DNA of 64,000 bases, taken from positions 35,760,001-35,824,000 of the forward strand of contig JAJNNQ010000137.1 in assembly GCA_027886175.1 (NCBI GenBank), in the 5' to 3' direction. A program made the position numbers and the translations under genes. The notes under the pieces are model-generated. The model was not told where the DNA came from. It saw only the letters and a list, made by a program, of their open reading frames with translations, and searched no databases. The stretch comes from Phylloscopus collybita (taxonomy: Eukaryota > Chordata > Aves > Passeriformes > Phylloscopidae). Shown here one piece after another: positions 23,125 to 37,153 of this stretch; the stretch's first letter is position 1, and the number at the start of each line of letters is the position of its first letter.

Positions 23125-25995
23125 TTGCAGAAACAGTACAGAAAATACCTCTGTTTACAAAATTTTCAATCCCAAAAGTAAGTGTGGATGTGTGCATATG
23201 AGTGTAGAGAGTGCCTCTAAATTATTATGACGCACCTCAGAAAACAGACGACGACAAAACTTGCGGCAGGCTGAAAATCCAACACTTGAGCCTGCTCAGC
23301 CTGCTCCCGAAATGCTGGGATGAAGAGAGGAAATGAAAGCTGCTGAAGTTTGTGCAGTTGTATCAGCTGCTCTCTTTTAAAGTAGCACTACTCAGAAAGG
23401 GCATCAGTTGGTCAAGAACAAAAATAGCATATTAAATCTGCAACATTTTTTCCAAGTATCATCTGATGTTTTCAGGGGTTGGTTTTGTTGGGTTTTTTTC
23501 CTGTTTATTGCAATTTGGTTTTAATAATAATTTTTCAGTGCTATGATTGTTTTTTATAAGCATCTGTGTATGGTCTTTGTTCAGCAATGTATCTAAGCAG
23601 AAGGGTCGTCCTGTTCAAGTCCTAAAGGTTTCTGCAGAACACCCTTTGATGGAGTTCCATGTTTGATAAAGCTGATTAAATGGTTTAACTGGCATCGGGT
23701 TTGGATTTTGGAAGTCTTCTAACTTGACAAAACATTTTTAATTGTCAGCAGAAGCTAAAAAATTAACATGATGTGAAAGAAGTTAATCAAAATCCTGTTA
23801 AGCATTTAAAATGTAATTGTAAATGGCAAGGCATTGTCATATGGGTATTTTTCCAATGAAGTTCTGCACAGTTTGGTCCTGAATTGCTTTCATGCCAGTA
23901 GAATTATTCCCAGAATTACTGATGATAAAATTGGCAGATGACTCGTTTAATTTGAAGGTCAAAAATACATAGAAAGTCATCAATATAAAAAAAAATTGGC
24001 ATGCTGAGAACTGTTAAAGGACACCAAAGGCACTCAGACAGGAACATTCGTGTAAGTTAATTATTCTGGGAATAAAAACTATAATCCTGCCCATGGCATG
24101 ATCTCTGTCTTGTGAAGCAGTGATTCTAGAAAGCTGCTAGTTCATAGTACCTAGTCAGTTGAAGATTTAGAGGTCACTGTGTCCCTTTGCATAAGGATGG
24201 CCAATATCCTTAGCTAAGGATATCCTAACCTCAAGAAGAGGTTGTGTAATCTGTGTTCTTAGCACTGATGCAAGCACTCCTGAGATATTTCAAACACTTA
24301 TTGCACTCACATGTTGTAAAGAGCATTGTGAAATTGGAATGGATATGAATATTGTAAATTTAAAAGAACTAAAGAAATAAGTGATTTGATCAGAGTTTAT
24401 AAGTAGCTGCTTCTGCAATACAGAAGTTTAAAGGCAGAGGACTACTCATCTGAGAGGAGAAAATTCTGATATAATCAACTGGAAACTGACATTAGGGATA
24501 TGCAGTATAGAAATAAAGGTGAAAATTGATGATAGAGATGGTCATTAGCTAGTGAAATTACTGTCACCAAAAATCTCTAAATTCATATTGGAAGAACATA
24601 CTGGAGTAGTTGCTGAAATTCAGGGACTTCTGATGGCTTTAGTTTAGGAAAAGGCTTGATTAAGGTTAGCAGAGTTCTTTGACTTTAAATCTGTTAATAC
24701 TTTGCTGAATCTAGGCGTGTATGTTTACACATCAGAAGCATCCTAGTTAGACAGAAGAGACTTCAGGTCCTTGCCAAGTCTACTACTAAAATATCTCAGA
24801 CAACAGAGTCACTTAGAATATAATTCTTTGACTTCGTCCCAAGCCATCAGGGGATATTCCAGTATTCTTTTCTCAGAGCTGGCACCTTTTGCTTAAATAA
24901 ACTGATCATTTAAGACAGGAAAATGCACAAATTTACCTATTTTTGTCGTTGCTAAAAAGAGCTCCCTGAGGAGTAACATTTAATAGTCTAGCATTCACTG
25001 CTCAGTTAATGGCCACTCAACCTCCAGGTGAATGAGACTAATTTTTTAACATTAGGAAGGTTAGGCTAGACCCAGCAATTAAGGTAATCCGTTACAGATG
25101 ATCTCTGTTGTTCATTGTTCCTGTATATAAAACTTCCTGAGACTCCCCAAGGATGGATTTTCACAATGAAGAATTTGCTGCCAACAATGCATATGCCTTA
25201 ATTTTCTTGTCCATTCACACTGGCATATTTTTAGTTTTGCAGTTACAGATGGCATCGGTTGACTTTGGCTGACATGTTCATCCTTCAGGGAAAAAAATGA
25301 ACCAATTCTGAAATTATGTATGATAAAGTCAGCTGGGTACTTATCTTAATCCTTTATCTGTTGTGGCTTTTGAAGCAGTGCAGCACACAGCTGCAAAAAC
25401 GATGCCTGAAACCACTTTGGATTAAACAGAGGATCAGTCAACCATTGCACAATACCTATTACCATGTTTACTTAGCTTTAATTTAGCTGGGGTCCATCTG
25501 TGCTGCTCTGCTTAATGTCAGTGAGGTTCCTTTCAGCTTGCTATATTTAAGAAGTTTGTAAAGAAATTTGAGAAGCAAAATGTTATAATTCTAAAGACTA
25601 GTTAAAGCTTCTTTTATCAGAAAATTTTAGCTTGCAGAAGGTCCTAAAGGCTTTGTGTCTTATTTTTATAAGCATGTTTGAAATATTTTGATCAGATATT
25701 TTTAACTTGAAATTGTTAAAATTCATTTAATAGATTTTTAAAGTAAAATGTGTAAATATAGAACTGTATTTATTATTACAGTGAAATGCAACTACAGTAA
25801 AGGACATGAGATTAAGCCCTGTACAGTTTCATATTGATATTTGCTATATTTTCTGCTTATATATGTTACTAGATTCATTATCTGTAAATAATATAATGTA
25901 AATGTGTAGTGATTGTAAATAGGTGACATGCTTTCTTTTCTATCAGTGTTCCGAACATATGTAAGTTGTAATAAAATGTGACTACACAGTAAAGA
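23125..25995 (+). other. LGR5: LGR5 3' UTR (inferred extent)
   Basis: About 2.9 kb of AT-rich sequence after the LGR5 stop with no supported coding. AATAAA hexamers occur at 24071, 24512, 24897 and 25970. The last, followed by a GT-rich stretch near 26,027, is my choice for the main 3' end; earlier ones could give shorter transcripts. RNA evidence is needed to fix the end. Confidence 0.6.
25970..25975 (+). terminator. Candidate LGR5 poly(A) signal AATAAA
   Basis: AATAAA in a very AT-rich stretch, with GTGTGC about 55 bp downstream as a possible GU-rich element. Cleavage would fall near 25,990-26,000. Confidence 0.5.
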
Positions 25996-28900
25996 GCATT
26001 TAATCATGACCTAACACCTCACAAAATGGTGTGCATTCTCAATCCTTTCCAAGTTATTGTAATACTTACCCTAACCTCCCTAGGTGTCTGAAATTCTTGA
26101 CAAAATATAAGTTACAGGTGCCATAAAAAAAACCCCACAAATAATAGTGCAGAAAAACAGAAAAAGAATAATAGTGTTTCATTTCAACACAGACTAAATC
26201 TTTCACCAAAACGTCACTTGCAGACCCTTATCAACAGATCCTGCTCCCTGCTGTGTGTCCCTGATGACCCCTCACAGTTGCCACAAGGTGACACCAGCAC
26301 CTCCAGCTGTGTGACAAGGGTGTGCATCAGGTCAGGCACAAGTTACCCACAGCCTGCACACCGTACACGAGAGAGGTGCAACTCAGCTGCTCTGGGCTGC
26401 TGCATGTAATAAGACAGCAAATCATCCCACATCATTCCTTATTTTCTCTCTGATCCCTGATCTGGCGTGAGGGGATAACCAAACAGCTGGCAGAGTTCAC
26501 CTGATATGTGGCAGAGGCGCAGCAGCACCATCAGGTATGAAATGGATGGAGGTGCTAAGGGCAAATGAAAGGTGGAGCTTAAAAGAGAACGTGGCTAGAG
26601 CCAAGTTGGCTTTAGCCAAGTTGCTCAGGCTGCACCAGAACTTCCAGCTCAGTTGAGTTAAAGGCAGGCAGCAGCTAAGCACAGCCGTGTCATTTTGTAG
26701 GCCACAAGAATGGGTGAAACAATGCATGCATATTTGTTGAGAGACTGCAGCATGGGACAGTTACACGTGCTTGGTTTTTCAGGGATGGTGATGGTAGGTA
26801 ATTTCTTTCTATTTACTTTCTGAAGTACTTGAAAGAGGTAAAATACCAATGAAACAAAAACTCTCAGAAAACAATTGTTTAGTCAGGAATTGATATGGCA
26901 AGTAATGAATTACAAAGATTTTTTTAGAAAGTGGAGTTGTCCTATATGGATTTTAGAATAGCATGCAGGATACATGAGGCTACTTTGGGGAAGATCATTT
27001 CAGACAGAAGGTCCTCTGCAGAAGAGGTAAGTTTGTTGGGTGAGTTTTAGAATAGTCTTATTGGACAGGACAGGACCAGCAGAGAATGGGAATAAGAAAG
27101 TAATTAATTATTTAGGAGCAAACAAACCAGAAGTATGACAAAGAGCATAGAGGACAGAGGCCTACCTGACTAATACACTCATATCAAGAGGCAGAATGCA
27201 AATGGGTGGAGCTTTATGAGATATTAAGAAGCATGATGGAGTTTTGTGAAGAATGGGGAGCTCAGGGTGGATACAAAAAGATGGAAGTGTTGATGGCTAA
27301 GGACATTGAAATGGTGAGAAAACAAGCAAGTAAAGATGATTTCACTTGCGTGTGTGCACCAGAGAGTGTAAGTAATATTAGAGCCAGGAACCATAAGGAA
27401 GAAGAATGAAATTGTATTATTTTAGGAGGAAGACAGTACAACTTGAGTAATGAAGGAAAGGGTACCTACAAAGGAGGAATGAGCTGGTTGGTGAAAGCCT
27501 TGATGCAGAAGGGAAACACGGGCACCAAGGCTATACATCTTGATATGTGAAAGAAAGGTTTTTATTAATTTATGTACCAAACAGTGAGCAGTAGTGCCTG
27601 CGTCACAACTTAAGTGCTCTGGGCAATGTGCTAGCACACATGCACAGGGGACTTCTCTCTGAAAGCACTCATGCCACAGACATGTAGTGTTCTCTGTAGT
27701 AACTGAAAGAGAACTTACTGCAGGCTCGTGCAACAGGTTGTTCAGGGAGACCAGACAGAGCATGCCACTACTCTGGCTCACTAGATACATTATTGAGTTT
27801 TATTTGGGAACTCAGTCCTCAGAGAAGTTGCAGAAGGCCAAGAAAAAAGAGCCAGTCAGAGATACAGTGAAAGCCATAAAGAAGATGGGATAAACCTGTG
27901 AAATAATGGATGAGGATAAAGGCCAAGCCTTAGCAGACACAAGCAGAGAAGCACAGAGAATGATACCACATAAGCAGTGCTGGACCAGGTGAGCATGCAG
28001 CTTCAGTCTATGCCCCCAAAAGAGGGGAGAACATCCCTGACTAATCTGGTGATGATAATTGATCTCAGATAGAGACTACTTGTGCAGTCCTTGCTGTTGC
28101 TGCTGCTCCATATTTACTTCCTATCTCTGTGACCTACATGCACTAGACAGTAGTAGTGATTTATATATACTAGACAGCAAGAAAGCTGCTATTGTAAAAA
28201 ATATCAAACTATCTCCTATCCAAATCATCTCTAACAGGAATTTCAGCTTATAAGGGGCAACACTTATTTCTTCTGACTGTTGTATTAAACACTGTAATAA
28301 AAATATCATAATCAGACATTTCTCTGTCATAGTTTAGGTTGCTATATGAAAGGTAAGGTGCTGAAAATTTCATTGATCAATCACTTAGGAAGGGCTCAAA
28401 TAATTAAACATGTAGCAAAAGTAACGTTTTCCTTAGGAAAACACTGGAAGACAAACTAGTGGAGACAGAAGAGTAAGAAGATGGATACAGAAAGCTAACA
28501 ATATAAAAACGAAAGTAGGATCACAACAGCAGCAGCAACAGTGTCAGAAAATTCCTTCCAGATCCATGAAGCACTGTAATTGTGCAGATGCTCGGGTGCT
28601 GCAGAAGACAGCTCTCAAACTCCAGGAGAGCTGTACTGCTTCTACCAGCAAGGGAAGGACCAGTACCTCCACCAGCCATAATAAGCACCTCATGTCTTCT
28701 TTTATTAACATGTGCCAAACAAGGGACAAGTTGGTCCTTCTGTGACAATGTTACTGTGAAAAATATTGTGAAGCTAAGCCTAGAAAACTGACTGAACTCT
28801 TTATTTGTCTTTGCTTGAGCAGACTCCCAGCTACATGTGATTAGAAATTTTAAAGGCAAATACAAATTTACCCATGCTAATATATAAAGCAGAAGAGATT

Positions 28901-31900
28901 CCATGTGTTATACCTAACCCTGGCAAATATACTGGAAAGAAAAGGCAATATCAACATTAGGAACATCTTGTTCATATAATGAGAATCACAGACTTGTGCT
29001 CCAGTGACTCTGGAGACATAGGAAACATGAGAATGTTCTCTCCATAAAAAAAAAAAATTGTTGTGGCATTGTCAAAATTATCTGAAGATCCAATCTCAGT
29101 CATAAGAAAAAACAAACATTAAGAATATTCCTCTTGAGAGCTGGCCCATAGCCAGGATTTCTAAAAAACTTAGTCACAGACAAAGAGCCCACTCAAAATC
29201 CCTATTTAATTTTTTCACAGGTGGCAACACTTCCACTTGTCAAGTAAAAAATATGCTTTGTTTACAAGAGGAAAACTGTCCATCTGTGAATCTAAATACT
29301 TCCACTAAGTTTTATGCATGCACATACCAGAGTCTTCTGCAGCCAGCCTTGAAGGTCTCGGGACTCCAAAACTAATTCTTGAAGGAAGTTTTAAACATCT
29401 CCTTCTGCATCTGGTGTCATTCTCTATGTGCAATCACTGTTTTGACAGGTGCCTGCAGTTATTATTTTGGTTCCATACACAAGAACACCTTCTCAGGACT
29501 GTCTATAGAGGTCACTGCAGTTGCTATCAGCACTTCCCATTTATGAACAAACCTATTCCTTGAGGAAGGAGCTCTCCCAGCCTTCTAAGAAAAAAGTAAT
29601 AGGGGAGATTGTTCTACTCAAAACAGGCATTTCATCTCCCATAAGAAGTACCACAGCCTTCTGGGAAGTCCTTCCAGGTCTCTTTACTGGTTGACTATGA
29701 GAACGAACTCCAGAGAGCTTTGTGTGGCCAGAGAATGAATTCTAGAATATGAAATCAGTGCTTCAGTGTGGGACACTGAAATGCTGGTGGTGAATGGCTC
29801 AAACAGTCGGCCATTCGCGAAAGCAGTGGGTGCTTTGCTGATGATGACATGCAAGGGAACAGCCCAGGTGCAGAGCGGGGTGCACACCCTCCAGTGGAGG
29901 CTACAAACAAGGGTTGGAGCCAGATAAGGGAAGGGAAGAGGCCTATAAGAAGCAGATCCTGGGAGGTGGGATAGTGCTCTTTATCATGCCAATGTCATGC
30001 ATTACATAACTGGCTCAGGTGTAAAACAGGTAGGTCTGGAGGTTCATCCGTTGTGATGGAGTATAATTGGCTCAACTGTGCTGATGTGAGAGGCAGCTGT
30101 AATGTCTTAGAAGGTGTCATAAACCATCAAAGACCCCTGAAGTGCCACATGATCCACAGTGTTGCATCAGATGGTGTAAAACTGCCCCATTAGAGGAGGT
30201 GCTTGGGTGTTCCCAGTGAGCCTGAGCATATATTAACACATTGGACTTTGTGTTTCCTGGGCTTCCCCTGCCCGATCAAGACTGCCACCATCACTTCAAC
30301 CAACAAACATCTAAATTGCAAGAATCAAGTCTCATCACTGCACCCAAGGATGGTGACTGGATATCTTTCTCCCTCCTTTTTCTTCCTCTATTTTTCTTCC
30401 TCTCTACTTTCTCTTTTTCCTCTTTCTTCTCTTAACTTCTTCTCAAAATATATTGTAAGGCAGACTAAAAACTTCTAGTCAGTGCCTTAGTAAGTGCTTT
30501 CTTACATCTGGATAAATTAAAGGTGGCTATGTTTAAGTTTGTGAAGCTAAAGTGTGTGAAGTTCATTACTTTGTCTGGATTTGGTTTTAAAGCATGGCAA
30601 GTACCTTAGTTTGCCTTAATGTTCTAAAGTCTTTTAAGCAAATGCTTGTTACTGAACCTCCTGAGAATTTTGTTGTTTCTCCTGTGCACCATCCAGAATG
30701 AATCAAACAACATTCACCTAAATCCATGGAGTGGATTGCAGCATAACATTTTAATGCATGAAGTGGGAAAGCAGTTTCCTGACGCTACTGAATGCCTTAC
30801 TGTGAATGCAAAGTATGAGGAAATTTGCTTTATTTGATATATACTCGTCCCAGTATACAGATAATCCTCCAAATTGATGGAATTTCCCATGGGTTTTTTG
30901 TTGGGTGGGGGGGTTTGCTGGGGTTTGTGGTTTTTCTGGGTTTTTGGTAGGTTTGGACAACAGGACATATTCTGGAAAAGCCTCTACTCCCCTGCTCAGT
31001 CCTGCTCAACCTGGCCACCCAAGAGGCTTTCCCCATCCTATTCTGAAGGACTTGGAGAGCTAAAGACACCAAGTCCTAAGACATTGAAGAATATGTCTCT
31101 AAGGGACAATGATATTCCTCCTGAGCTGAAATAAGGCAAAAAAGCACACAGGATGGAAGCTAGGAACACTGACAGCAGAGTTTGGCCTGTGTTCATTATC
31201 ACAAAAACAAGGAGTCAATGTGCTCTGTCAGAGAAAAATACACTTTCACTTGGCAGGGAGGTAAAGTCAGAGCAGACTGGAAACTCTGTAGGATCACCAT
31301 GGGCCAGAAAGCTTGTGCAATTACCTTAGGAAAAGTAGAGACTGCATATCAGAAAAATATTCTTTTCTTCAGAGAAAGTGCCCCAGCTCTCCAGCCCAAG
31401 TTCTCCAGTAGGAAGTTTTTGTCTGTGCAGGGAATGGTGCCAAAATACCTTCCTCAGGAAATGCCATCCCTGGAATTGGAAGCAGCCTCCGTGGCTTCCT
31501 GAAAAAAGCCACTTCACAACTGAAAGTCATGAGCCCTCCTCACTCTGGGTTTAAAAGTACAACAAGCAAAGCATTTCACATAAGTTTGCCTATCTCTAAG
31601 AGAGCAAACATAGAGAGATTGAGTTTCTTTTTGTGGAAGGAAAAAAAAAAAAAAGACAAGCTTTGAAGATGCTTGAGCAAAAGCACTTAAAAAAATCTCA
31701 CAGTCATCAAGTTTCTCATTCAAAAAAGCAGCAGAGAAACCAAAATGACAGTGGGCAAACCGTGTATGGCCCCATGTGCTGGACTTAGGGGAGGATTGTA
31801 CTATACCTTTTATTGGTATTACAGAAATGGTAGAAAACAAACAAAACAATAAATAATTGTGTTTTATTGGGTTCATCAAGTGTTAAGTTTGGTGAACTGA

Positions 31901-34900
31901 GAGACAATTTAAAATTCAGATAGCTTTACACTTCTATTCACTCCACTTAAGTAGGAATAGGTAATATTAACTTGGACAGAAAATAAATACAAGTCAAAGT
32001 AAAATATCACTATTTCGAATTTAGTTTCTATCCCTGAATACTGCTTTTCTACCTACAAAAACTGATTGGCTTTCCCTTGAAAAAATTCTCTCTTTTTTCC
32101 ATTCTTTTGACACTACCCTTTACACACAACTGTGGGTGTGTGTTGACTGTACGTAGGACTTTTCAGGTATTTGAGCAATTTCCCCCCACCCCCCAGGGGA
32201 TTTAACAACAGTAAGAAATCCATTTTGTGAGCCATAGGTGAACTGTTCTCAGTATCCATTTCTCTCTACTTTTATTATTATATGTGTTAGGAGAGAACTT
32301 TGGAGCTTTGATCTCAGACCAGAATCTAACTGCTCTAAGCACTGCAAAAACACGAAAAGAAAAAGCCTAGTTGGAAGCTCTCAGAGGTATATATCCTGAA
32401 CACAAGTGAGCATAAAGAGAAAGGAGAAAAATGGGTAAAAAAGGCCACAGACTTTTGCAGTGTAGACTACAGAAGCTTTCCAAGGGCTTTCTTCACTTCA
32501 GTGGATTTCAGCAACTGTTTATTCCCACACTAAATATTTCTATTTGCACAGTGGAATTTCTCACATTTGTAGGCAGTGAACTGCAGTATAGTCCTAAAAA
32601 CTGTTGACTTATGATAGAGTGAAGCATTCCTCATCAAACCTGGGCCCTCACAAATAAAACATTAGGTCTGATTTTTATTTTTTTAAATAAATAACAAACA
32701 ATAGATCTATTGTCCACTAAGTACCATTCTTACACCAAGAGCCTTTCATAATGACAGCAGCACCTTAAAAGTGCTTTGATCTATGAAGGATCAAATATCT
32801 TTGTTTCCTATTAACATAGCTCTCTTTCCCAACAGAGCACAGAGCATTTCTGATAATGGCTCTCTTATTACGATAATTAGAAAAAGATTGTTCAGCTCTA
32901 TTTCCCTCTTAGAGCTCCCTGGCAAATTTCTCCTTTCGTGTCATTCAGATTTTCTTTCCCAAATACCTCTGTCATAAGGAAAAAATTTTAAAGTTTCCCA
33001 TTTTATGGCTCAGAAGTTTAGGCTGCCAATGTGATGTTAACCAGTCATTAAAAGATTCAGAAGAAGGATCCAGACTAAAAAGCAAGCCATTGCCTTTTAA
33101 AAATAATGTATTTTTTAAATGTGAGTGAGATTTTCAATAAATGTCATAGATAGGTAGCAGAAATGTGCCCTGGCTTTATTTGCAGGGGAGACATGAGAAA
33201 ACACTCCAAGAAAAGCTTGCCCCAAGGGATTTGAGGGTGTAATATGACCAGAAGCAGAATTTTTAGGAGAGGTGACAGACAGAGGAAGACGCAAAGAGAG
33301 TATTCCCAGACGTGCTATTGGAAGCTTCGATTTCTTACTTGGTGTTGCTCTGAGTACTCAGCCTTTTGCTTCTTTCATCAAGGATGTAGCTCTGAGGTTG
33401 CAGGCAGTCAGGGCTAGATGGAGAAAGTCAGCCCTTTTTTGCCAGACATTTAGTGCCACCATGTGCTCAAGTGTGCCTCACTGCCACTGGGAAACATTCC
33501 TTTTCAGTTCTCCCTTTTCTGAAAGGCTCAGAAGGACAGTTTGAGAAAGCTCGTCGTGCAAATTTGAGGAATTCTGGCAGAAGGCAGGTTTCCAGCCTCT
33601 CCTGCCTTGGTGGTAGGGGAGATGGACAAAAGGCTGAAGCCCCTTTGGCTTCAGTGGTTTTTCAGTCTGAAACAGCATCCTTGATAAGCAAGGTGGTTGC
33701 AAGTCACAGCAAAATCTTTTACATGCAGAAGGGAAACAATCAAAGAATAGATCAACTGATAAACTGATCAAAGGACTCCAGTGTTATAAGAGAAAAGGAT
33801 CTCATTAGGAAAGTCAAAGACACAGAAAACAAGACCTAAGCCAAGCAGATCTAGGAAAACACTAGCTAAGAAATCATGTGCAGAGGACTCCCATGTCCAT
33901 ACAGAAGAATGGTCAGAAAATCAAGGAAACTAAGTGTATTGACATTTTTATTCATATCTATGTATGTATTATAATTCTATGAAAGACACACATTCCTATC
34001 TAAAAATGTAAGCTTTAAATCCAGAGTATCTGGAAAGCTGAAGATAGGACAGCGATGTCCTGAATCTATTGATGTGTTACAATTTACGATTCCAAAACCA
34101 TGCAGCAGGTGGGACATCAGAAAGTGTGTTGGAGAAGCCAAGGACATGGTCAATACTGCAGCTTTGTCCCCATGTGCACAACCTAAATGCTTGCAGCCCA
34201 GCAAGCGTGCAGGTGGGCAAATTACAGTAGGGATGTATGACCACTTCTCAAAGGCAGAAATGTCCTAGAAAGTTCCTAATCTGCACGCATTTGACTGCTC
34301 AGTCAAGTTGGAATCTTATTGTCATCACCACTACCACAGTTTCTATAGGCTTCATGGAAAAACAATCACTTTATTAGGAAAGCATCCCCTCTTTCACCCT
34401 GTATAACTGTTTGTATACTTGTTCTTTAATCCCTACAGTCCTGGGAAGGTTGATATGCTAGCTCAGAGGAAGAGATGTGAGCTGCCCTGCAGAACTTCAA
34501 GCAGAAAGAGCACTCAGGCAGTGCCAGCAGTCCAGCTGCTGCCTCCAGCAAAAGGCATCAGGATCCCTTCTTCAGCATTTTGGGCACTCGAGACATCTAG
34601 GATCCCAGTTCCATCCAGCAAAAAGCCAGGAGGCTTCAGTCAGTATGCTTGGTTCTGTGAGCTGCTCTGGCTCCAGAGTCCCAGCACACAACCTGCCTCC
34701 TGCCTCTAGACACAGTGGCTACGTCTGTACTGTGAATTAAACTGTCTGGGGATATTGTCTGCCCTCAAAGCATTATCCAGGTCTGCACGCACTCACTCCA
34801 ATCCCTCTTTCCCCCAAAATAGAATGGCCTTGTCCATAAACCATCTCAGGAACAGTGTCTGATCTACACATTAATTCACCAAACAAAACTGTGACAGATG

Positions 34901-36558
34901 CTGTATGGGCCCAAACCATGTCAGGGAGCCTGCTAACAGCAGGTTGAATTACTACACTTAGCTTAAGTCTGTGTCTTGCCCAATGGCATTAATACAACCA
35001 AATGTTTCTGGAGCTTCTGGCACAAATCCAATGGTTCAGAGGGATCGAGTCCAGGGTGTAGGTTTAGTATCCAATTAGTGTGTCCAGCAGAACTGGCTGC
35101 AGTATATCCATGGAAACTAGGTGTATTTCTTGACTTTGCTTAGAGACTTTCCAGTCCACTCCATTGTCCAGTTGCCTGCAATCTAGGAAACACAAAACCC
35201 TGTGCTGGATGAGGCCCAGTAGTCAGCCTCATCAATGGGTGCTTTGTGACTGGATCAAGGCTTCTTGACTCCAGGTTACTTCTACATATTACAACTTAGG
35301 ACTTCTACTACATCAAAAATCAGTGTTCAGTACACAGAGCGAGCTCAGGTCCTGGCATTGTACTTGCATGTTCTGTGCCCTTCTAAGTGCTAGTTAAAAA
35401 GGTCAGGCTGAAATAGTTTTTATTGCTCCATTTCCACAAAAGCTTTTCATTACATAAAGCCTCTGGACTGCTTAGTAGAACTGGGCAGAAAAAGAGGCAG
35501 AAGGACACACAAAAATAATCAAGCCTAACCTTTGATCTCAGTTCATCTGATAAAGCCCTGGCACAAGGCCTTCAAAAATAACTTGATATAGAACTCTGTA
35601 AGGATTATGTTGAACAAGTGATAAAAGCACATGCTTTATTTTCATTGGCACTTTACAGACCCTGACTCTCTCATGTCCTGATTTCAGATAAAAAACATTT
35701 ACATTTTTCCTCCCAGATGAATTCCACTGGTCAATTTACTATCATGCTATTATAAATCCACTTACATTATAGATGGTGTGGCATCTTTCTCTCTCCACAA
35801 TAATCTCCAGACAATCCATCAGATTATGCTGAGGCTTTACAGCCAGAAAATATATGGAAGCAGGACTTCCTAATTACAGAGTCAAAACTACTCCACTAAG
35901 GTGCACAAGTGTCACATGCCACTCCTCCTTGACATTTCTCAGCTGAAGCACACAGATGCACTCTAAAAGCAAGTTCTTTGCAGTCTGAATAAGATTGTTA
36001 CTTATGATTCAGTCTTTGGCTTTATCCAAGTCTCCTACTTTTGGCTTCTGACAACACAGCACTGTAGTATGCAGCTGCTACAAGACTTGGTCTGGCTATA
36101 CACCATCTCCTGCTTCCATCATTAAACCCTCTGCACAAGACTGCATGGCTGTCTTTACCCATAGCCTCAGCTATCTTAAGACTTTTGTGATAATAATTTT
36201 TATAACCATGGATTTTGTCCTCTGAGTAGAGAGATTCTTAGTTCATCCTCTCTCAATTACTTCAGAAATGACGCTATCACCCCATCATTGCAGTTTGGAA
36301 CCAGTGCCCTTTTGAAAGCATTCTTCAATCTTCTAGGTCTATGTCAGGTGATGTAGAGAATGTACTGCCACTCTTTCCTGCTATCCCAACAAGAGTTTTC
36401 AGACAAAGTTTGACTTTTCTTTACTGTACAGGATTTTGAACAGTGCAGCTCATGGTATTCATCTTCCTAGTGAAATCTATCCAATCTATCCTGGCAGAGA
36501 AAGGTGCCTTAAGAACTCTTCTAGAACACAAAGGAAGTTCACAGAATGTTTCAAAGTC
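25996..36558. other. Intergenic DNA, LGR5 side
   Basis: Gene-free spacer after the LGR5 3' end. Short open frames occur on both strands (for example near 26.2, 27.2, 28.5, 30.9, 33.4 and 34.4 kb). None has splice-consistent extensions or a product I recognise. A G-tract cluster lies at 30,903-30,940. Unannotated old repeats or a lncRNA cannot be excluded. Confidence 0.65.
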
Positions 36559-37153
36559 CTGATTTTGGCTGAGGTAGAGTTAAATTCCTTCCTAGTAGCT
36601 GGTATGGCGTTGTGTTTTGGATGTAGTATGAGAATAATGTGTTAACAAACTGGTGTTTTGGCTGATGCCAAGTAATGCTTATACAAAGCCAAGGACAGGA
36701 AGCCAGCTTCTTGTGGTCAGCCAGGAGAGCTGACCCAAACTGGCCAAATGGATACTCTGGACTGTATGGTGTCATGCTGAACAACAAAACTGTAACTGGT
36801 CGGGATAGGGGGATCCCTGCTCAGGGATGGGCTGGGCATCAATCAGTGGGTGATGAGCAACTGCACTGTACATCACTTGGGAGTTTGGGTGGGGGGTTTT
36901 GGGGGAAGTGTGTTATTTTTCTTTTTGTTTTCTCACTTCTCATTATAACTATGTCATTGTAATTTTTAGCATATTATATTTTAATTATTAAAATTATTAT
37001 GTTCCTAAACTTAAACTGCTCTTACACCAACCATGCATTTTACCTTCTTCATGATTCTCCTCCCCTTTTCATCAGGGAGGGAGGGGGTGTGAGTGAGCTG
37101 TTGTGTGGTACAGAGTTGCTGACATGGGGCATTGAAGGGTTGAGATAACGACA
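36559..37153 (+). mobile_element. ERVL-like 5' LTR
   Basis: Matches a common avian LTR pattern I recognise: a TGATTTTGGCTGAGGTAGAG start, CCTAGTAGCTGGTATGGCG, CTGACCCAAACTGGCC, GCATCAATCAGTGGGTGATG, an AT-rich stretch with a hexamer-like ATTAAAATT, and GATTCTCCTCCCC near the end. About 595 bp, plus orientation. Diverged. Confidence 0.8.

Noticed and set aside
28521..28904. 127-residue minus-strand frame in the intergenic region
   Set aside because: Nothing recognisable, no flanking exons, and an opposing open frame covers the same bases.
33272..33771. Overlapping frames of about 90-104 residues on both strands
   Set aside because: No known motif, promoter or splice-consistent partner; treated as chance.
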